Shown piece after piece: positions 45,209 through 56,840 of a DNA stretch of 64,000 nt (position 1 is the stretch's first letter; each line of letters starts with the position of its first letter). The stretch comes from Metallyticus violacea (lineage: Eukaryota > Arthropoda > Insecta > Mantodea > Metallyticidae). The notes under the pieces were generated by a model. It was not told the DNA's origin. It ran no database searches and saw only the letters and a list, made by a program, of their open reading frames with translations. The stretch lies in NCBI GenBank assembly GCA_030762175.1, contig CM060846.1, forward strand, positions 238,752,012 to 238,816,011, in the 5' to 3' direction. The translations under genes were made by a program, and so were the position numbers.

Positions 45209-45497
45209 ACCGCCACGGGTGGCCGAGGTCGTTAAGGCACGGACTCGTGAGCGGGAGATCTGGGGTTCGAATCCCGCCAGGACCGTGCTCCCTGGCTGAG
45301 GTTTTTTACAGGTTTTCCTTAGTCTTCATAACTGGCAAATGCCGGGGAGGTACCCTAAACTTAGGCCTGGAACGTTTCCTTCCTTTAAAATAAAATATCC
45401 TTTCCCAATTTATCATTTCATCTCATGTATCACCAGTGTTCACCGCCTGTGGTGCCTCAGTAGTAAAAACGGGCGTTAAACACCATTCAAAAAAAAA
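45209..45497 (+). mobile_element. SINE2 copy c, full length, at the 3' edge of LINE D
   Basis: Head CCGCCACGGGTGGCCGAGGT, with AAGGCACGGACTCG and B box GGGGTTCGAATCCC, resembling a tRNA-Ser/Leu type. The body has GGCAAATGCCGGGGAGGTACC and the end CGGGCGTTAAACACCATTC plus an A-tail. Target copies ATATCATAGAT lie at 45,198-45,208 and 45,498-45,508, the same sequence LINE D used. CpGs are intact, suggesting youth. Confidence 0.95.
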
Positions 45498-45595
45498 ATA
45501 TCATAGATTTATGGCATGTAAAAGAACCTGAAGCCTGAAATAAGAGGCCTCTGAACAAAATTTATCGGCCGTTACGTGCTGTGAATTGATTAAGA
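45498..45595 (+). mobile_element. SINE1 copy f, 3' half
   Basis: Continues exactly from 40,091: ATATCATAGATTTATGGCATG, AAGAACCTGAAGCCTGAAA and GAGGCCTCTGAACAAAATTT, equal to the SINE1 body after its cognate CGTACATTTACGGCACG. The final GACCTGAGATGTT is decayed. Confidence 0.9.
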
Positions 45596-45817
45596 TTGCA
45601 GAATAAAGATGAATGCTCAGAAATGTGAAACCTATGGGGTAAAAGTAAAGAAAATATATATGAAGACTTAAACTTTATTCTTCTTTACCTACAGTATGGT
45701 AAAGTAATATTCATTGAGAACTGTATCAAGTGCCAAGCCTGATAGAAGCAGCATTTTTGTTCTGAAGATTTGAGTACCCATATAACTAATTTAAAAATTT
45801 TTCTCACCTCCTCTTAG

Positions 45818-45930
45818 ATGCCACGCAGTCGTCGAAGACGCCGTGTACATTCCAGGTCAAGTTCCGCTGACCACCACATGAAAAGAAGACAAATTGACCC
45901 ATGTAGCAGCTATGATACTCAATCTTTCAG
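45818..45930 (+). CDS. Candidate host exon, arginine/serine-rich
   Basis: Bounded by a branch-point-like ACTAAT (45,785-45,790), a pyrimidine-rich acceptor (TTTTTCTCACCTCCTCTTAG) and a strong donor (TCAG|GTAAGGAA). Of the three frames only one is open through the exon; it starts with ATG as its first codon, reads MPRSRRRRRVHSRSSSADHH, then KRRQIDPCSSYDTQSF, and ends in phase 2. The basic Arg/Ser character is that of RS domains in splicing factors and in LAMMER/CLK kinases, which often begin this way; a specific assignment is not justified. It may be the first coding exon behind an untranslated exon. GC content and lack of decay contrast with the flanks. Confidence 0.55.
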
Positions 45931-46309
45931 GTAAGGAACATAAGTTAATCTTTGTCTTAAAATGTGCAGGTAATCCTTGCATTTATACTGAAAGGAAATT
46001 CTTACACACTTAGTTTTTCCGTAATTACTGTTACTAACTTTGGAAAGAAACTATACAAGGTGTTTCAGCAATCAGATAACACTTTTACTGCCAGACACCA
46101 TCACCCTCATAGTTGAGTTCAGGTGCAGCCGAAAGGGTACTTCAACCCATGTGTAGCCATGAAATAAGGAGATGATGAAAATCATGTTGCTCTGATAGAA
46201 TTAGAAAATCATGCAAAATTTTCCAGATTTTAAATGAAGTACCAAGCCAGCAGTAGAGCTGGAAAACTCTCTTTTTAGTGCATATTTCTTATTATTGCTG
46301 GATGCCCAT
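45931..46309. other. Probable intron sequence
   Basis: Follows the candidate donor. No element is recognised. Confidence 0.4.
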
Positions 46310-46525
46310 GTTTCCATGCTATTGATAATTCTGCATTCCATTTTCTAGTTTTTTGTAATTATTACTGTGCTTATTTTTTTGGCTAATCCATATGTGATAT
46401 CATCTGCAAACAATCCTATATTTGCCTTTAGGACTTCAGCTAGTATTTTGTTGATGTTGTCTATGAAAATATTTAAAAATATTGAACTGGCGTCAGCACT
46501 TGAGGAAGGACTAATTTAATCATAT
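46310..46525 (-). mobile_element. LINE reverse-transcriptase fragment, antisense
   Basis: Minus strand reads LPQVLTPV (for GLPQGSxLxPxLF), then SSIFLNIFIDNINKILAEVL then KANIGLFADDITYGLAKKIS, with the catalytic FADD box intact, ending in a stop. About 70 residues survive. The wording differs from LINE B and LINE D, so this is another family. Confidence 0.8.
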
Positions 46526-46727
46526 GCATATAGAGAGCACATATTCCATTGTACAGCTATGTACCTTTGTGATAATTACAGATTTGTGTGAAAGTGCATA
46601 CTTAGTTTGTTTTTTTCTTTTGATATGGAATTAAGTTTAGCAATATGTTTCATAATTCATGTAAGAATTTATGCAAAATAAGATATTTTTTAAAAAATTT
46701 TGTTGGAACTCACACAGTGAAGCTTGT

Positions 46728-47006
46728 TAATGTAAATTATAATTAATCGGTCGTCTAACACACTCTTATGCTTCACTTACTTTTAAATACGGTGGGACCA
46801 GTTTTGAATAGACATCCTCTTTATCTTCAACCAACTTGGCGACTGGTATATATACTAACAACTATGAGGACCTGTGGCTCCGTCCTTGTGGTGTTTTTTC
46901 TTTATAAACTGGAAATTGGTATTACATTCTCCTATAATGTCAAAATTCATAAGATGATCCCCCTGTTTATGAATGTAAATCTTCTCCAATGTGTCCAATT
47001 CATAAT
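46728..47006 (-). repeat. Inverted arm (left) of the Penelope element
   Basis: Reverse complement of 47,648-47,924 with modest divergence and a few indels. The minus strand even codes TLEKIYIHKQGDHLMNFDII, the nuclease C-terminus. Confidence 0.9.
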
Positions 47007-47647
47007 CATGGAAATTTAGAATTTGGAATCTATAGAAAGGATATGCACACAGATAACTATGTAAAATCAAATGGGTTTAACCCCATAGCTCACAAGCACT
47101 CAATTTTCAACAGCTTAACATATAGACTGGTAAATTTACCAATCAGTAAAGAGGAGTACAAAAAAGAATTTGAGAAGATACAAGAGATTGCCAGTATAAA
47201 AGTTAATTTAGTAAACAAAAAACTTAATAGATTCCTAAAGAAGAAATTGATCAAGAATACCACCAAACTATTAACTGAAAAAGAGAGACCAGTTTTTAAA
47301 AAATTCACCTACCACCCAGTAGCTATGAATAAGTTCCAAACATTTTTTTAAAGATATTAATATTAAATTGGCACCTGTTAACAGATACACTCTGAAAAAT
47401 GCTTTAGTGGACAACAGTTTTAATAACATTCCACAGGAGAAAAAGTCAGGCATCTATAAAATAACATGTGAAGAATGTAATAAGATATACTTGGAAAAAC
47501 TAAAAGGAACATAGGAACAAGGAACATCTCAGGAATGTTAAGTACAAACAGTATGATAGGTCAGCAGTGGCACACCATTTTTGTAAAGATAATAATGACA
47601 TAAAAAGAGAATTAAAGTTACTTAAAGAAGCACACGGACGTACAGAA

Positions 47648-47924
47648 TTGGACACATGGGAGAAGATTTACATTCATAAACATAGGGATCATCTTATGAA
47701 TTTTAACATTATATGAGAATGTAACACCAATTTCTAGTTTATAAAGAAAAAACACCACCAGGACAGAGCCACAGGTCCTCGTAGATGTTAGTTTCTCATA
47801 CCAGACGTCAATTTGGTTGAAGATGGAGAGGATGTCTCTTCGAAACTGGTCCCACCATATTTCAAAGTAAGTGAAGCATAAGAGTGTGTTAGACGGCAGA
47901 TTAATTGTAATTCACAATATGTTT
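47648..47924 (+). repeat. Inverted arm (right) of the Penelope element
   Basis: Partner of the left arm; includes GAAGCATAAGAGTGTGTTAG near 47,873, whose complement is at 46,754. Confidence 0.9.
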
Positions 47925-49019
47925 CTTGTTCTTTGTAAGTAAAGGTTTATAGTGCATATAATTGCATATTTCTGATGTTCCATATTTAATAATTTTTTCA
48001 TGCATCGAGAATATAATACATGTATTTTTAAATTTAAAATTTTATCGCAAATATTTAAATGCATTAGTGACAAAATAATAAAAGTACTTATTATGGAGAC
48101 ACCCATAAGGAGCCTCTCCAGTGCAATCGTGACAAAATCACATGGTGTTATTGGGGAATTCTTCATTCCATTTCCCTTATCTATATTGTGTTACCATGAA
48201 GCTTAAACCTGGCCTGCTGATGTGATACTGTTCAGTGATCTGTGAAGCTAAGGTCTTGTTATAATGCTGAATGAAAAGTCATCATGAAGTTCGCTTTTAA
48301 AACAGTGGCTTAAAGAATATGGATAGTGGGATTTCAGTAATAGAAAATAAAGTTATTTACTGTGTCATGTGCAGTTGACAATTGGCATTAATAAAAAATT
48401 TCAGTTAACTCTGCACATATCAACCAACCAGCACATTGCAAAGGAATAGAGAAAAAATACATCCAAACAAACATTACTGACACTAGTTCCATCAACTTCA
48501 CAAAAGTATGAAATTTCTGTAATTTATGTGAAACTCTTATAGACACAAACATACCATGGTATTCACTCAGTTATCACAAATTCCACTGTTACTTAGAAAA
48601 ATATTCTTATAATGCCATTACTGATGAATCCTGAGAAAAATTATCTAGACAACTATAGCAATTTTACAATTTGGGACCATTTAACTAGTAGTAATGGGTT
48701 TTTATTGTAGCAGGTTTAAAGTATACACAAGTAAGTATAACTGTCGCATGGACCATATAGCTGTACATGCTAATGCCATCCTTATGACAATCAAAATATA
48801 CCTACCGAACCTACATACCCACCTATCTGCCTACCAGCCTGCCTGCCTATCTACCATGTACAAACACATTGATATACATACATCACACATTTTCTGTGAA
48901 TAAACTTTATATACATGTATACAAACATGAATAGCACCCTTACCCCTGAACCCCCTTTTCGTTACTCAACCCCTTCGCAACTCCCCTGTCTTTTCCATAG
49001 CCATTAGTCTGCTTTGTCA
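47925..49019. other. Unassigned DNA
   Basis: No gene. A low-complexity CCTA/CCTG run lies at about 48,808-48,856. Confidence 0.5.
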
Positions 49020-51070
49020 GGTCTTCACTAGAAATATTCCCGATTCGTGTGTCTTTTGTGCAACAACACCTCCTGGCAGATATTCAAGCTTCTCTTTGAA
49101 TTAAGAAATTGTGGTGGTAAATGCTCATTTCTTAAAATTTCTGTTTCCCTACATTCTGCCAGAATATGCCTCTAGGTATCTCTTTCTTTGTACAGTGGGC
49201 AATTTCCTTCCCCAAGAGCATTATTTCATTTCCGAGCCCCTAATCTGATACATGTGAGATTACATCTTCCTTCTCTCCACCCCCAAGCCTGATATATTTG
49301 AACCAGAAGGTTAAACAACACATATTCTGTACATTGAGTCTCAGTACTTTGTCTATATCTCATAAACATCTGTTAAGTATTTTCCAACTATTGCTCATAA
49401 TATCCTCTCCCTTTAACCAAATATATCCCAGTCCAATTTTTCCAAGGCTTTCCTTATTTTTGATACCCAACCTGTATCCCACCCTTCCCTTATTTGCTCC
49501 CTCAGGCAAACTTAATTGTTCTTATTTTTAAATTATACTTTTCAAGATACCAAACTATTTAAGAAACTGTTTGTACTTGATTCAGTTCCTCGTGTTTTCC
49601 CACCCCCAAATTTTGGTCCTGTACATCATTGTTGACCTCACAATCACCCTATACACCATCTCCATTGCTCTCAGGTGTAGTGTTTCCAGTATTTTTACCA
49701 AAATCTTTAATGCCTCTATATTTTCAATTATGCACTTGCATTTAGTGTTGCCTATGTGTTTTGCCCAGCTCCCATTCACAGCTAAAGTGACCCCCAAATG
49801 TGTGACTTTCTTCACATTTTCTAATGCCTGACCTGCATATTCTCACCTCTCTTTCCTGCTGCATATCGCATCATTTTTGAACATTATTGTTTTGGTCTTC
49901 TCCTCAACTGCTATTCCCCATTCCTGACTATATGCCTCTAAGTATTCTAGTTCCCTTTGCAGACCATCAGTTGTTATGGATATCAGTATTAGATCATTCC
50001 CATAAAGGAGGGTTGGTATGGATATGCCTCCTATATTCGGGGCAGCAGTTTCTGCAACACATTTTCTCCAGTGTGTCATGTACAAACAAGTTGAAAAGAA
50101 GGGGTGATAGGATACAGCCTTGCCTTACTCCTCTATGTGTTGTTATATTTTTTGAAACTTTATCATAATCATATTTTACACAACTGTACCTTACTATATA
50201 TTGATCCTAACACCTGGATCATCTTACCTGAGACTCCTTTTATTCATAATTAGTTCATTATGCTTGCCTTTCCACAGAATCAAAAGTTTTTCCAAAATCT
50301 GTGAATGCACGATGAAGTATTCCTCTCTTTTTCTGTATTTGTTTCACTCTTAGTGTGTCTAATACAAAAATATTGTCTACCATGCTGTATCCTTTCCTAA
50401 TCCCAGCTTGAAATTTCAAAGTATTACACCACCCTTTGCCTAATTTTCTCATATCAAATTTTGCAATAAATTTTTCTCATTGCCAGTAGAAGAGCCCTAT
50501 AACTTATGCTTTGATGGTGTAGTGATAACCATACTTGCCTCCTAAACCTAAGATCGTGGGTTCAATCCTGGTCAGAATCGATAGATTTTTTCGGGCATAA
50601 AAATCCTAAGTATGGTCTCCTTTGGAAGGGAAGTAAAACCGTGGGTCCCTGTGTCATAGATTATGTACAGCATGAAAAAGAACCTCAAGTCAAAAAGAAC
50701 AAGCCTTTGAGCAAAATTTGTCTGTTAAAGCCCTAAATTGAATGGGACGCATATGACCTGAGGTATTAAAAAGCATCTGTAAATAAACCAAATCAACAAC
50801 CCCTATAATTATCTGGTACGTTTTGGGGTTCCTTTTTTAAATAATAGGACACACAATTGCTGTGGTCCATTGCTCTGAACATATACCCTCCCCATTGAAA
50901 ACTTCATTCATTATCTTCGTATTCATATCTATAAAATCTAAACATCTTAAACCCTTATTAAATAGTTCTGATGGCAGTCCTTCGGGCCCAGGTGCTTTGT
51001 TGTTCTTTTAAGCATTTTATTGCTTTAATTACCTCCCCTATCATAATGTCTCAATCCATAATTTCAATTT
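49020..51070 (-). mobile_element. LINE G, antisense, RT and C-terminal zinc finger
   Basis: On the minus strand, from high to low coordinates: EVIKAIKCLK near 51,030 with GPEGLPSELF-like wording (the RT lead-in NKAPGPDGLP), then SEQWTTAIVCPII; SINE1 copy g interrupts here. Next come STLKFQAG-type text with GYSMVDNIFVLDTLR and RAFTDFGKTFDSVER (catalytic Asp region). Then IGGISIPTLLYGNDLILISI, where YGND replaces the Y-x-D-D box. Then THLGVTLAVNGSWAKHIG, and finally NCPLYKERDT with RHILAECRETE, a C-terminal zinc-finger-like end. Several frames broken. Confidence 0.8.
50505..50800 (+). mobile_element. SINE1 copy g, inside LINE G
   Basis: Head TTTGATGGTGTAGTGATAACC, B box TGGGTTCAATCC, body AGTATGGTCTCCTTTGGAAGG, tail region CCTGAGGTATTAAAAAGC. 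Flanked by CCCTATAACT (50,495-50,504) and CCCTATAATT (50,801-50,810). Confidence 0.93.
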
Positions 51071-51094
51071 TTGGAGCTTAAAGGACTGTACTGT

Positions 51095-52100
51095 ATGGGG
51101 TAGTAGATGAAACACAGATGTCTGTGGCTGTCATATGGCAAATTTTCTTGTAGGGAAACTATGTAAAAATGAACCAAGAAAACCGTACTTGGCTGCTTGT
51201 GGAGTTTTAGAAAAAAACAAATCATTCTACTATTGCTTCATGTCATGAATGGCACTCTGAAATTACTTTGGCAAGAAGGAAGCAGTCAACATAAATTTCG
51301 GGTTCTACTTTCAAATGCTGCAACTTACATGTTATAAGCTACTTTAGTATTATAGTATTTTCCCCAACTTTTTCATGTTACATGTATTTTGCATGCACTT
51401 CACAGAGAAGTGGAAGCTATAAGGGAAAGTTTTTTCTGACGAGAACAGTTTAATATAAGTCCCATCCAGAGTTAGTGCTTAAAAAAAGTATTTTCCAGAC
51501 CTCCCATCTTCCCCAGAGCCTATAATTACCCATTGGGATATGTGGATTGAAGCTGCTCTCTTCTATTCAGTTAATTTCAATGCCGTTAAAGAATTAGTAT
51601 ACTGAATTCAACTTATGCTTTGTCAATTACACGTCCTCAGAATATTTGTAGTAATGCATATTTGCATTACAAATACAAAAAGATTTGACTGTAATTAATG
51701 CACATTTCAAAGTTATAGCTGAAAGAACACATATACACATTTAAAAAATACTTGAAAAATCTGGTTTGTACATGAATCTTTTGTCAATTTTCAATAAGAT
51801 TCAGAGTAAACTTGAGACTGCTCCTTTAAAGTATGCAGGAAAATTAAGCAGTTAACTGTGCAGTATTTTAGAGAGAAATCCTGACATTAAAGATTTGTTT
51901 TCTGTTGATAAATATCTTCAAATTAAAATTGTAGTGCTCCCTGAAGAAATTTCGCCAGAGCTAGTAAGTGCTTTCATATTATTCCCAATAACAACTGTAG
52001 ACGTGGAAAGATCCTTCTCAGCATACAAACTTGTGTTAAATGATAAATATCATAAATTTAAATCTGAGAATTGGGGGATATTGATCATTGTATAGACTGC
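51095..52100 (+). mobile_element. hAT-superfamily transposase relic
   Basis: Plus strand, several frames. It starts VVDETQMSVAVIWQIF (from VDExTD, the first catalytic Asp region of hAT), then FRVLLSNAATYML with a following LFHVTCILHALHREVEAIRE, in order as in the DDE core. It ends with the dimerisation segment PITTVDVERSFSAYKL and FKSENW, the hAT C-terminal signature (xVERxFSxxxxIxxxxRxxLxxEN). The C-terminal 66-residue frame (51,895-52,095) is intact; upstream stops and frameshifts abound. It lies between two antisense LINEs. Confidence 0.8.
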
Positions 52101-52279
52101 AAATCAAATTACAATAACCAGAATGATGTCTAAGGAAGAATATTTATTGTTCATACCAAAAAGTATAAGCCTAAAATTAACAATTTTGGTATATGCTTAG
52201 TGCATATTTTCAAATTTATAAAGCATATTTTAATGATTTTGACAGCATAAGTGCATGTATATTTTATATATATATTTTA

Positions 52280-53920
52280 GTGCATTTAAATTCTATATCT
52301 AGTAATGATAAATCCATGAACCACCCCAACATGTTTCCTCTTATGACAATATTACTCATCTTACGCTTCTTTTCCATACTTTGTCAAAGGCATTTTTGAA
52401 GTCAAAGAGAGCAAGCACTGTTTCATTTTTGCTGAACACATTTTTAATATCCTATCTTAAATTTAAACTCCTAATTGTTGAATATTGCTTTCTAAAACCT
52501 GCTTAATGGACTGAAAAGAGATTTTGATGTTCCATAAAGTAAGTTAATCTTGTAGTGACCATCTTCTCCATTGTCTTAGGAAGTACTGAGGTTAAGGATA
52601 GAGGCTTATAACTGTCTAACTTGCCTGCTGGTTTGTCTTTTTAATTGGAATGATGATGGTTTTTTTCATTTAACTGGAATGCTATCTTTAATATTTCAGA
52701 TCTTGTTGAATATGTTCAGTATACCTTCTTGGCTCTGTACTCTTAAGTTTTTGATTTATTCATTATGAATTTTACCGGGTTCAGGGTTCTTTTTGTTTTT
52801 CAGAAATAATATTGCTTGGTTGTGTTCTTGAATTGTAAAGTCCCAATAAAATAGATGTTGTTGAGCTGCAAATACCTCGGGCTTATGCCTTTTTAATATT
52901 TTGTTTAATTTCCCATTGTCTTTATTCAATTTATGTGCAAATTTGTAATAAGTGCAAATCTGTTGGCTATTTCTTTATTGTGAATGAGGACTTTAGTGTT
53001 AATAAAATGGTTTTTGTTTTGTTTCTGGGACATTGTTTAATATATTAATGTATTTATGTACTTCAGTGCTATTACTTCTATAGTCAAGGAAACTAAGGAA
53101 TCTATTAAATGACACCTTCTGAGCATTTTTTATTTCTCTGTATAGAAATGCAATTTTATTTCTGCAATTTCTCGCTAAGTTAGGATCTTATGTTGCTTCT
53201 GCTATATTCCAGGTGTATCTTGGTCTCATTTTAATGTGTTTAATTTTTTATTCCAAAAATGTTTGTATCTAATATCCTTTCCTCTGGTTATTGTTATTTT
53301 TGCAGCATTAATCAGTATTTTGTTAACTTTGTTGATCCGTTTCAGCAGACTTTTCTCCATCTTCAAATATTTGGTCAGTTTCCAAAAAATTATTCATTGT
53401 GCTTTTTGGAAGTTCCATCTCTTTAGTCAACTTGGGTTTGATGGTTTCAGTTATGATTACTCTATGGCCACTACCTATGTCTTCCAATACTCTTCTGGTG
53501 GTTGATTTACAATATCTGAAGAGGCAATAACCATATCAGGATTTGTTGAGTTCCCAGTATGGTGAATAAATGTTTTGGGTTCATTGTTTTTGTATATTAA
53601 ATTGGTTACATTTCATTACAAAAATTCTTCAATCATTTTTCCTGCTGCATTTGAGGAATTGTATCCCCCATGTTTTGAATGTCCATTTAGGCTCCTATTA
53701 TTAGGGTATTTTGTTTAACTGCTATTGAGTCAAGATTTAGTTGGTGGTTATTCTGGGGACTATATACAAAAAATTGTATATTTTGCATTCTGTAACCATG
53801 CTTCTGACCAAGTCATTTCCACTTACTTTGTGGAGTTCATAGTTTTCAGTGTAGATGCTATGTAGATAAGAGGGTAGTTTTGAGAATTGATTGGTGCTGG
53901 ACATTTTGAATACATGAAAA
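52280..53920 (-). mobile_element. LINE H, antisense, endonuclease end to RT middle
   Basis: Minus strand from 53,920: FCIYSPQNNHQLNLDSIAV then NTLIIG (endonuclease, GDFN position), RPRYTWN, CRNKIAFLYREIKNAQ, then RT lead-in IQEHNQAILFLKNKKNPEPG then KIHNE, SYKPLSLTSVLPKTMEKMV (PISLL...KxxEK), HQNLFSVH then AGFRKQYST (the QxGFRxxxST motif), and ETVLALFDFKNAFDKVWK with the catalytic Asp. It ends before the second catalytic box. It overlaps in content with LINE G (both have the RT lead-in), so they are different elements. Dead. Confidence 0.8.
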
Positions 53921-55880
53921 TAGTAAATTGAAGCGGTGAAAAAAATTTTAAATTAGTTGTAGTTACTTGACTAAAACTTAAACACTGTTTATGGCAAGAC
54001 AAAGTAGTGAAATTATAGTTGCTCATAATCAGACTCCAAATAGGTTTCTTTTCTCTTTTTCTTTAAATTTAGTCTTATAATTTTGCATATGTAGCTGAAT
54101 TTATTTATTTTACTTTAATCTTTAACCAATAAAATATATTTATTTGCTATAATGTGTAATTATCAATTATAATTTTTGTTAAGACTGATTCTTTAAGGTA
54201 TAATTGTTGTCCAAGTCCTTCTTTGAATATATTTTTTTCAAATGAAATCAATTGGAAAGAATTCCAGTATGTGCTGATTTCTTCAGAAAATGTTTGGTAT
54301 TGGCCTCAAAAGAGTGATTACCATTACCAATAGGATTATGACAATTTATGGAGTGGTTGACAAGTGAGAAATGGAGCACAAATATGATGCTAAAAGTAAA
54401 AATAGTAATCAAATGCATCTTAAAATTAAAACCATTAGAGAGCCATTCCAAACTGCTAAAAATGTATAACAGCTCAGTTATGTGTGATATGAAAGTAAAT
54501 AGACTTTTGCTAAAATATTTATTTAATAAATGGCTGGAAGTGATGGCAACATAGTTTTCTCTCTAGCCAAAGCTACCTTCAAAACATGCAAATTGGGTAT
54601 CAAATTCACTATGGAAAACCTCAGTGCAGGCAGCAGCCAGTACTTTTTTGCTAAAATATTCATTGCAGAATTTAATGTGGATTTTGGATCACCTGAGGAA
54701 ATACCTCAGCTATCACTTAGGATGTGGATTCATGAACAGCTTTTTTCATATGTATTGCCAATGAATATGCCAGCCAAAATAATTACGAATATGTGATCTC
54801 TGCAATTGTTTTCTGGCTGTTCAGGGAATGCTCATACAGACTGATGTACGTACCTGTTAGCTGTTCAGGAACACTCAGTATCCAATGATAAAGCCTTTGT
54901 CTATGTGGAAAATAAGCTCTGGAAAAAGTTCAAACGTAGCGTACCAGTAAACTTGCAGGGAAGTGAGTAAAGTGATGTTTAGGAAAGACTGGAAGTCATT
55001 TGACTACAAAGAACTGAGCAATAAACAAAACATATTAATAGGACTAATGAGGTAAAAGGGATTCAATTCAAGAGCTTTATGGCAGGACATTTAGTAATTG
55101 ATGTGAAAATCCAAATTCAATTGAACTATTTCTCTGATGATCCTTCCAAGAGTTCCAAAGGGATGGTGTGGCAAAATACAGACTTAAAGAAAAAATTAGA
55201 GTAAAATGAAGAACTTGTATTTTCCATAGATAGCCTGAACTTTCCATTTTATTAACCTAAGTAATGTGAATGTATTTTGTTAAACCAATATTTTTCACTT
55301 CACTTTACTTTACTTTCATATAGAATAATTTGAATTTACAATGTGAACATGTCCATTTTTCTCTCTTCCAATATCTATGAAATAAGTGGTGTTTCAAATA
55401 GTATGCCTTACAATAGATTATTAATTTGACATCTGTCATCTTTTTAATAAACTAATATTATTAAAAATGTTTAAAAATACATGTCCAAAACTGCATAAAT
55501 CAAATAATCATTTTGTGCAGTACCACCCCAAATGACATAGTCCGTCATAATTCCAGTAGGAGACTACCGATGAACCAGATACAGAGTTTAGTATATGATA
55601 GATAGGGTGATGGCAGTAGTTTGTCTTGTTTTGTTTTGTTTTATTAATATGAGAATATTTATGAATAGTTGATAATAGATAAAGAAATTTGTTATAATTC
55701 ATGACACAATTTTTGCACTCTCCTGTAAAATTAGCTACTATGGTTATTATGACACCATTAGAGAGTCAATAAACTGCCTCATACAAATAGCATATTATTG
55801 ACACCATGTGACATCACTGCTATTTTGCAGGAAATGCGGTTAGGCTAACACTTATCGTATAAATTAGATTTGCACTTAAA
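53921..55880. other. Unassigned DNA with two unexplained open frames
   Basis: Two overlapping plus-strand frames, 54,348-54,554 and 54,530-54,796 (68 and 88 residues), look like former coding sequence (for example KCILKLKPLESHSKLLKMY; GSSQYFFAKIFIAEFNVDFG), but I recognise no domain. They may be one decayed gene with a frameshift. Nothing else is seen. Confidence 0.4.
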
Positions 55881-55889
55881 ATTGATTTC

Positions 55890-56840
55890 TGGGCTAAAAT
55901 TCACAATTAGAGATGATCTGATGTTCTGTTAGAAGTTCTTGCAGGAAACCCTTATAAGGATGCCAAGAATTAGAATGAAATAACCTTAAAAGTGCCAGCT
56001 TGCACAAACAAGAATTTCATGCAGTAATGCATTAGCGAACATTATCTTTTGAAGCTGCTTGGGAAAGAAGATGCAGCAACTTTAAAAAATTATATTGCTT
56101 TATTTATTCAAAAATAATTTGCATACCTGGTAAGTTGAAAGTATATAGTTAACTTAACCTCAATGGTAAACACACTTCAACAGCAAAATGGGGCATTAGG
56201 AGGCAATTTATGCTCATTTTTCTGTAGAACAGTTAGCAGAATTTGCTAACCTAACATGATTCAGTAATATCAGTATTAAATGCTTATTTTACATATTGAA
56301 ATTATATGGGGAATGAATTTCTCATAACTACCAAATACATTTTTCAAAAGTTGGCAAGGGCACAATGCTATTCAACTGCCACTTTTGAATTAACTCTATT
56401 GAGATAGACGTATCAGTATCCAATTGCTTAGTCTTATAAATGCAAAAGTCATTGTATACAGCACTATAGCTTAATTAAGTGCTTACATATTTGACTTGAT
56501 ATTTGTTCTACAGTGTAATATTATATATTCAAGGATTCTGGTTGTAATCCCAATAGGTATAGGAAAAGCCACGTAGCAGCATTGAAAGAGGAAACAGCAT
56601 GTTAACAGCAAAATATGTGCTGCTTTTAAAGAATAGATGAAAATGGAAAACAATGGCAATAATAGCAGATAGACTTGAAAAGAAGAAAATTGCAACAAGA
56701 TGAAGAGAGGTTCCAGTAGAGAAAGAACAATGAGCAAAATTAGAAATGTAGAAAAATGAACAGCAGCATAGAATGGAACAGGAAAAGAAGCAGATTGCCT
56801 TGTTTGAAAAATTAGTGTCTGTTAAAAAATAACAGAAACT
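55890..56840 (+). pseudogene. Decayed Myb/SANT-like DNA-binding gene, transposon type
   Basis: One frame, with stops, reads LEVLAGNPYKDAKN, stop, NEITLKVPACTNKNFMQ, then HYLLKLLGKEDAATLKN. This follows the order LLxEVLxxNPFxxxxxWxEIxxxL, TxKxFxVRxCRExL and LLKxFKxED of Myb/SANT-like proteins found as the second gene of some DNA transposons. About 500 bases on, RMEQEKKQIALFEKLVSVKK looks like the basic coiled-coil tail of the same type of protein. The gap between contains no recognisable code. No transposase lies adjacent. Confidence 0.45.

Larger units (their letters stand above)
46728..47924 (+). mobile_element. Penelope-like element with inverted terminal arms
   Basis: The sense part reads EFGIYRKDMHTDNYVKSNGF then NPIAHKHSIFN and YRLVNLPISKEEYKKEFE (the C-terminal part of PLE reverse transcriptase), then YHPVAMNKF, LKNALVDN, EKKSGIYKITCEECNKIYLE (GIY-YIG nuclease start, YIG changed to YLE) and, after frameshifts, the EDLHS/KIYIHK region. 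The 279 bases at its left are an inverted copy of its own right end. Such partial, inverted dimers are typical of Penelope elements. The RT core with its catalytic aspartates is absent. The 120-residue frame at 46,989-47,351 is a surviving piece. Confidence 0.88.
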
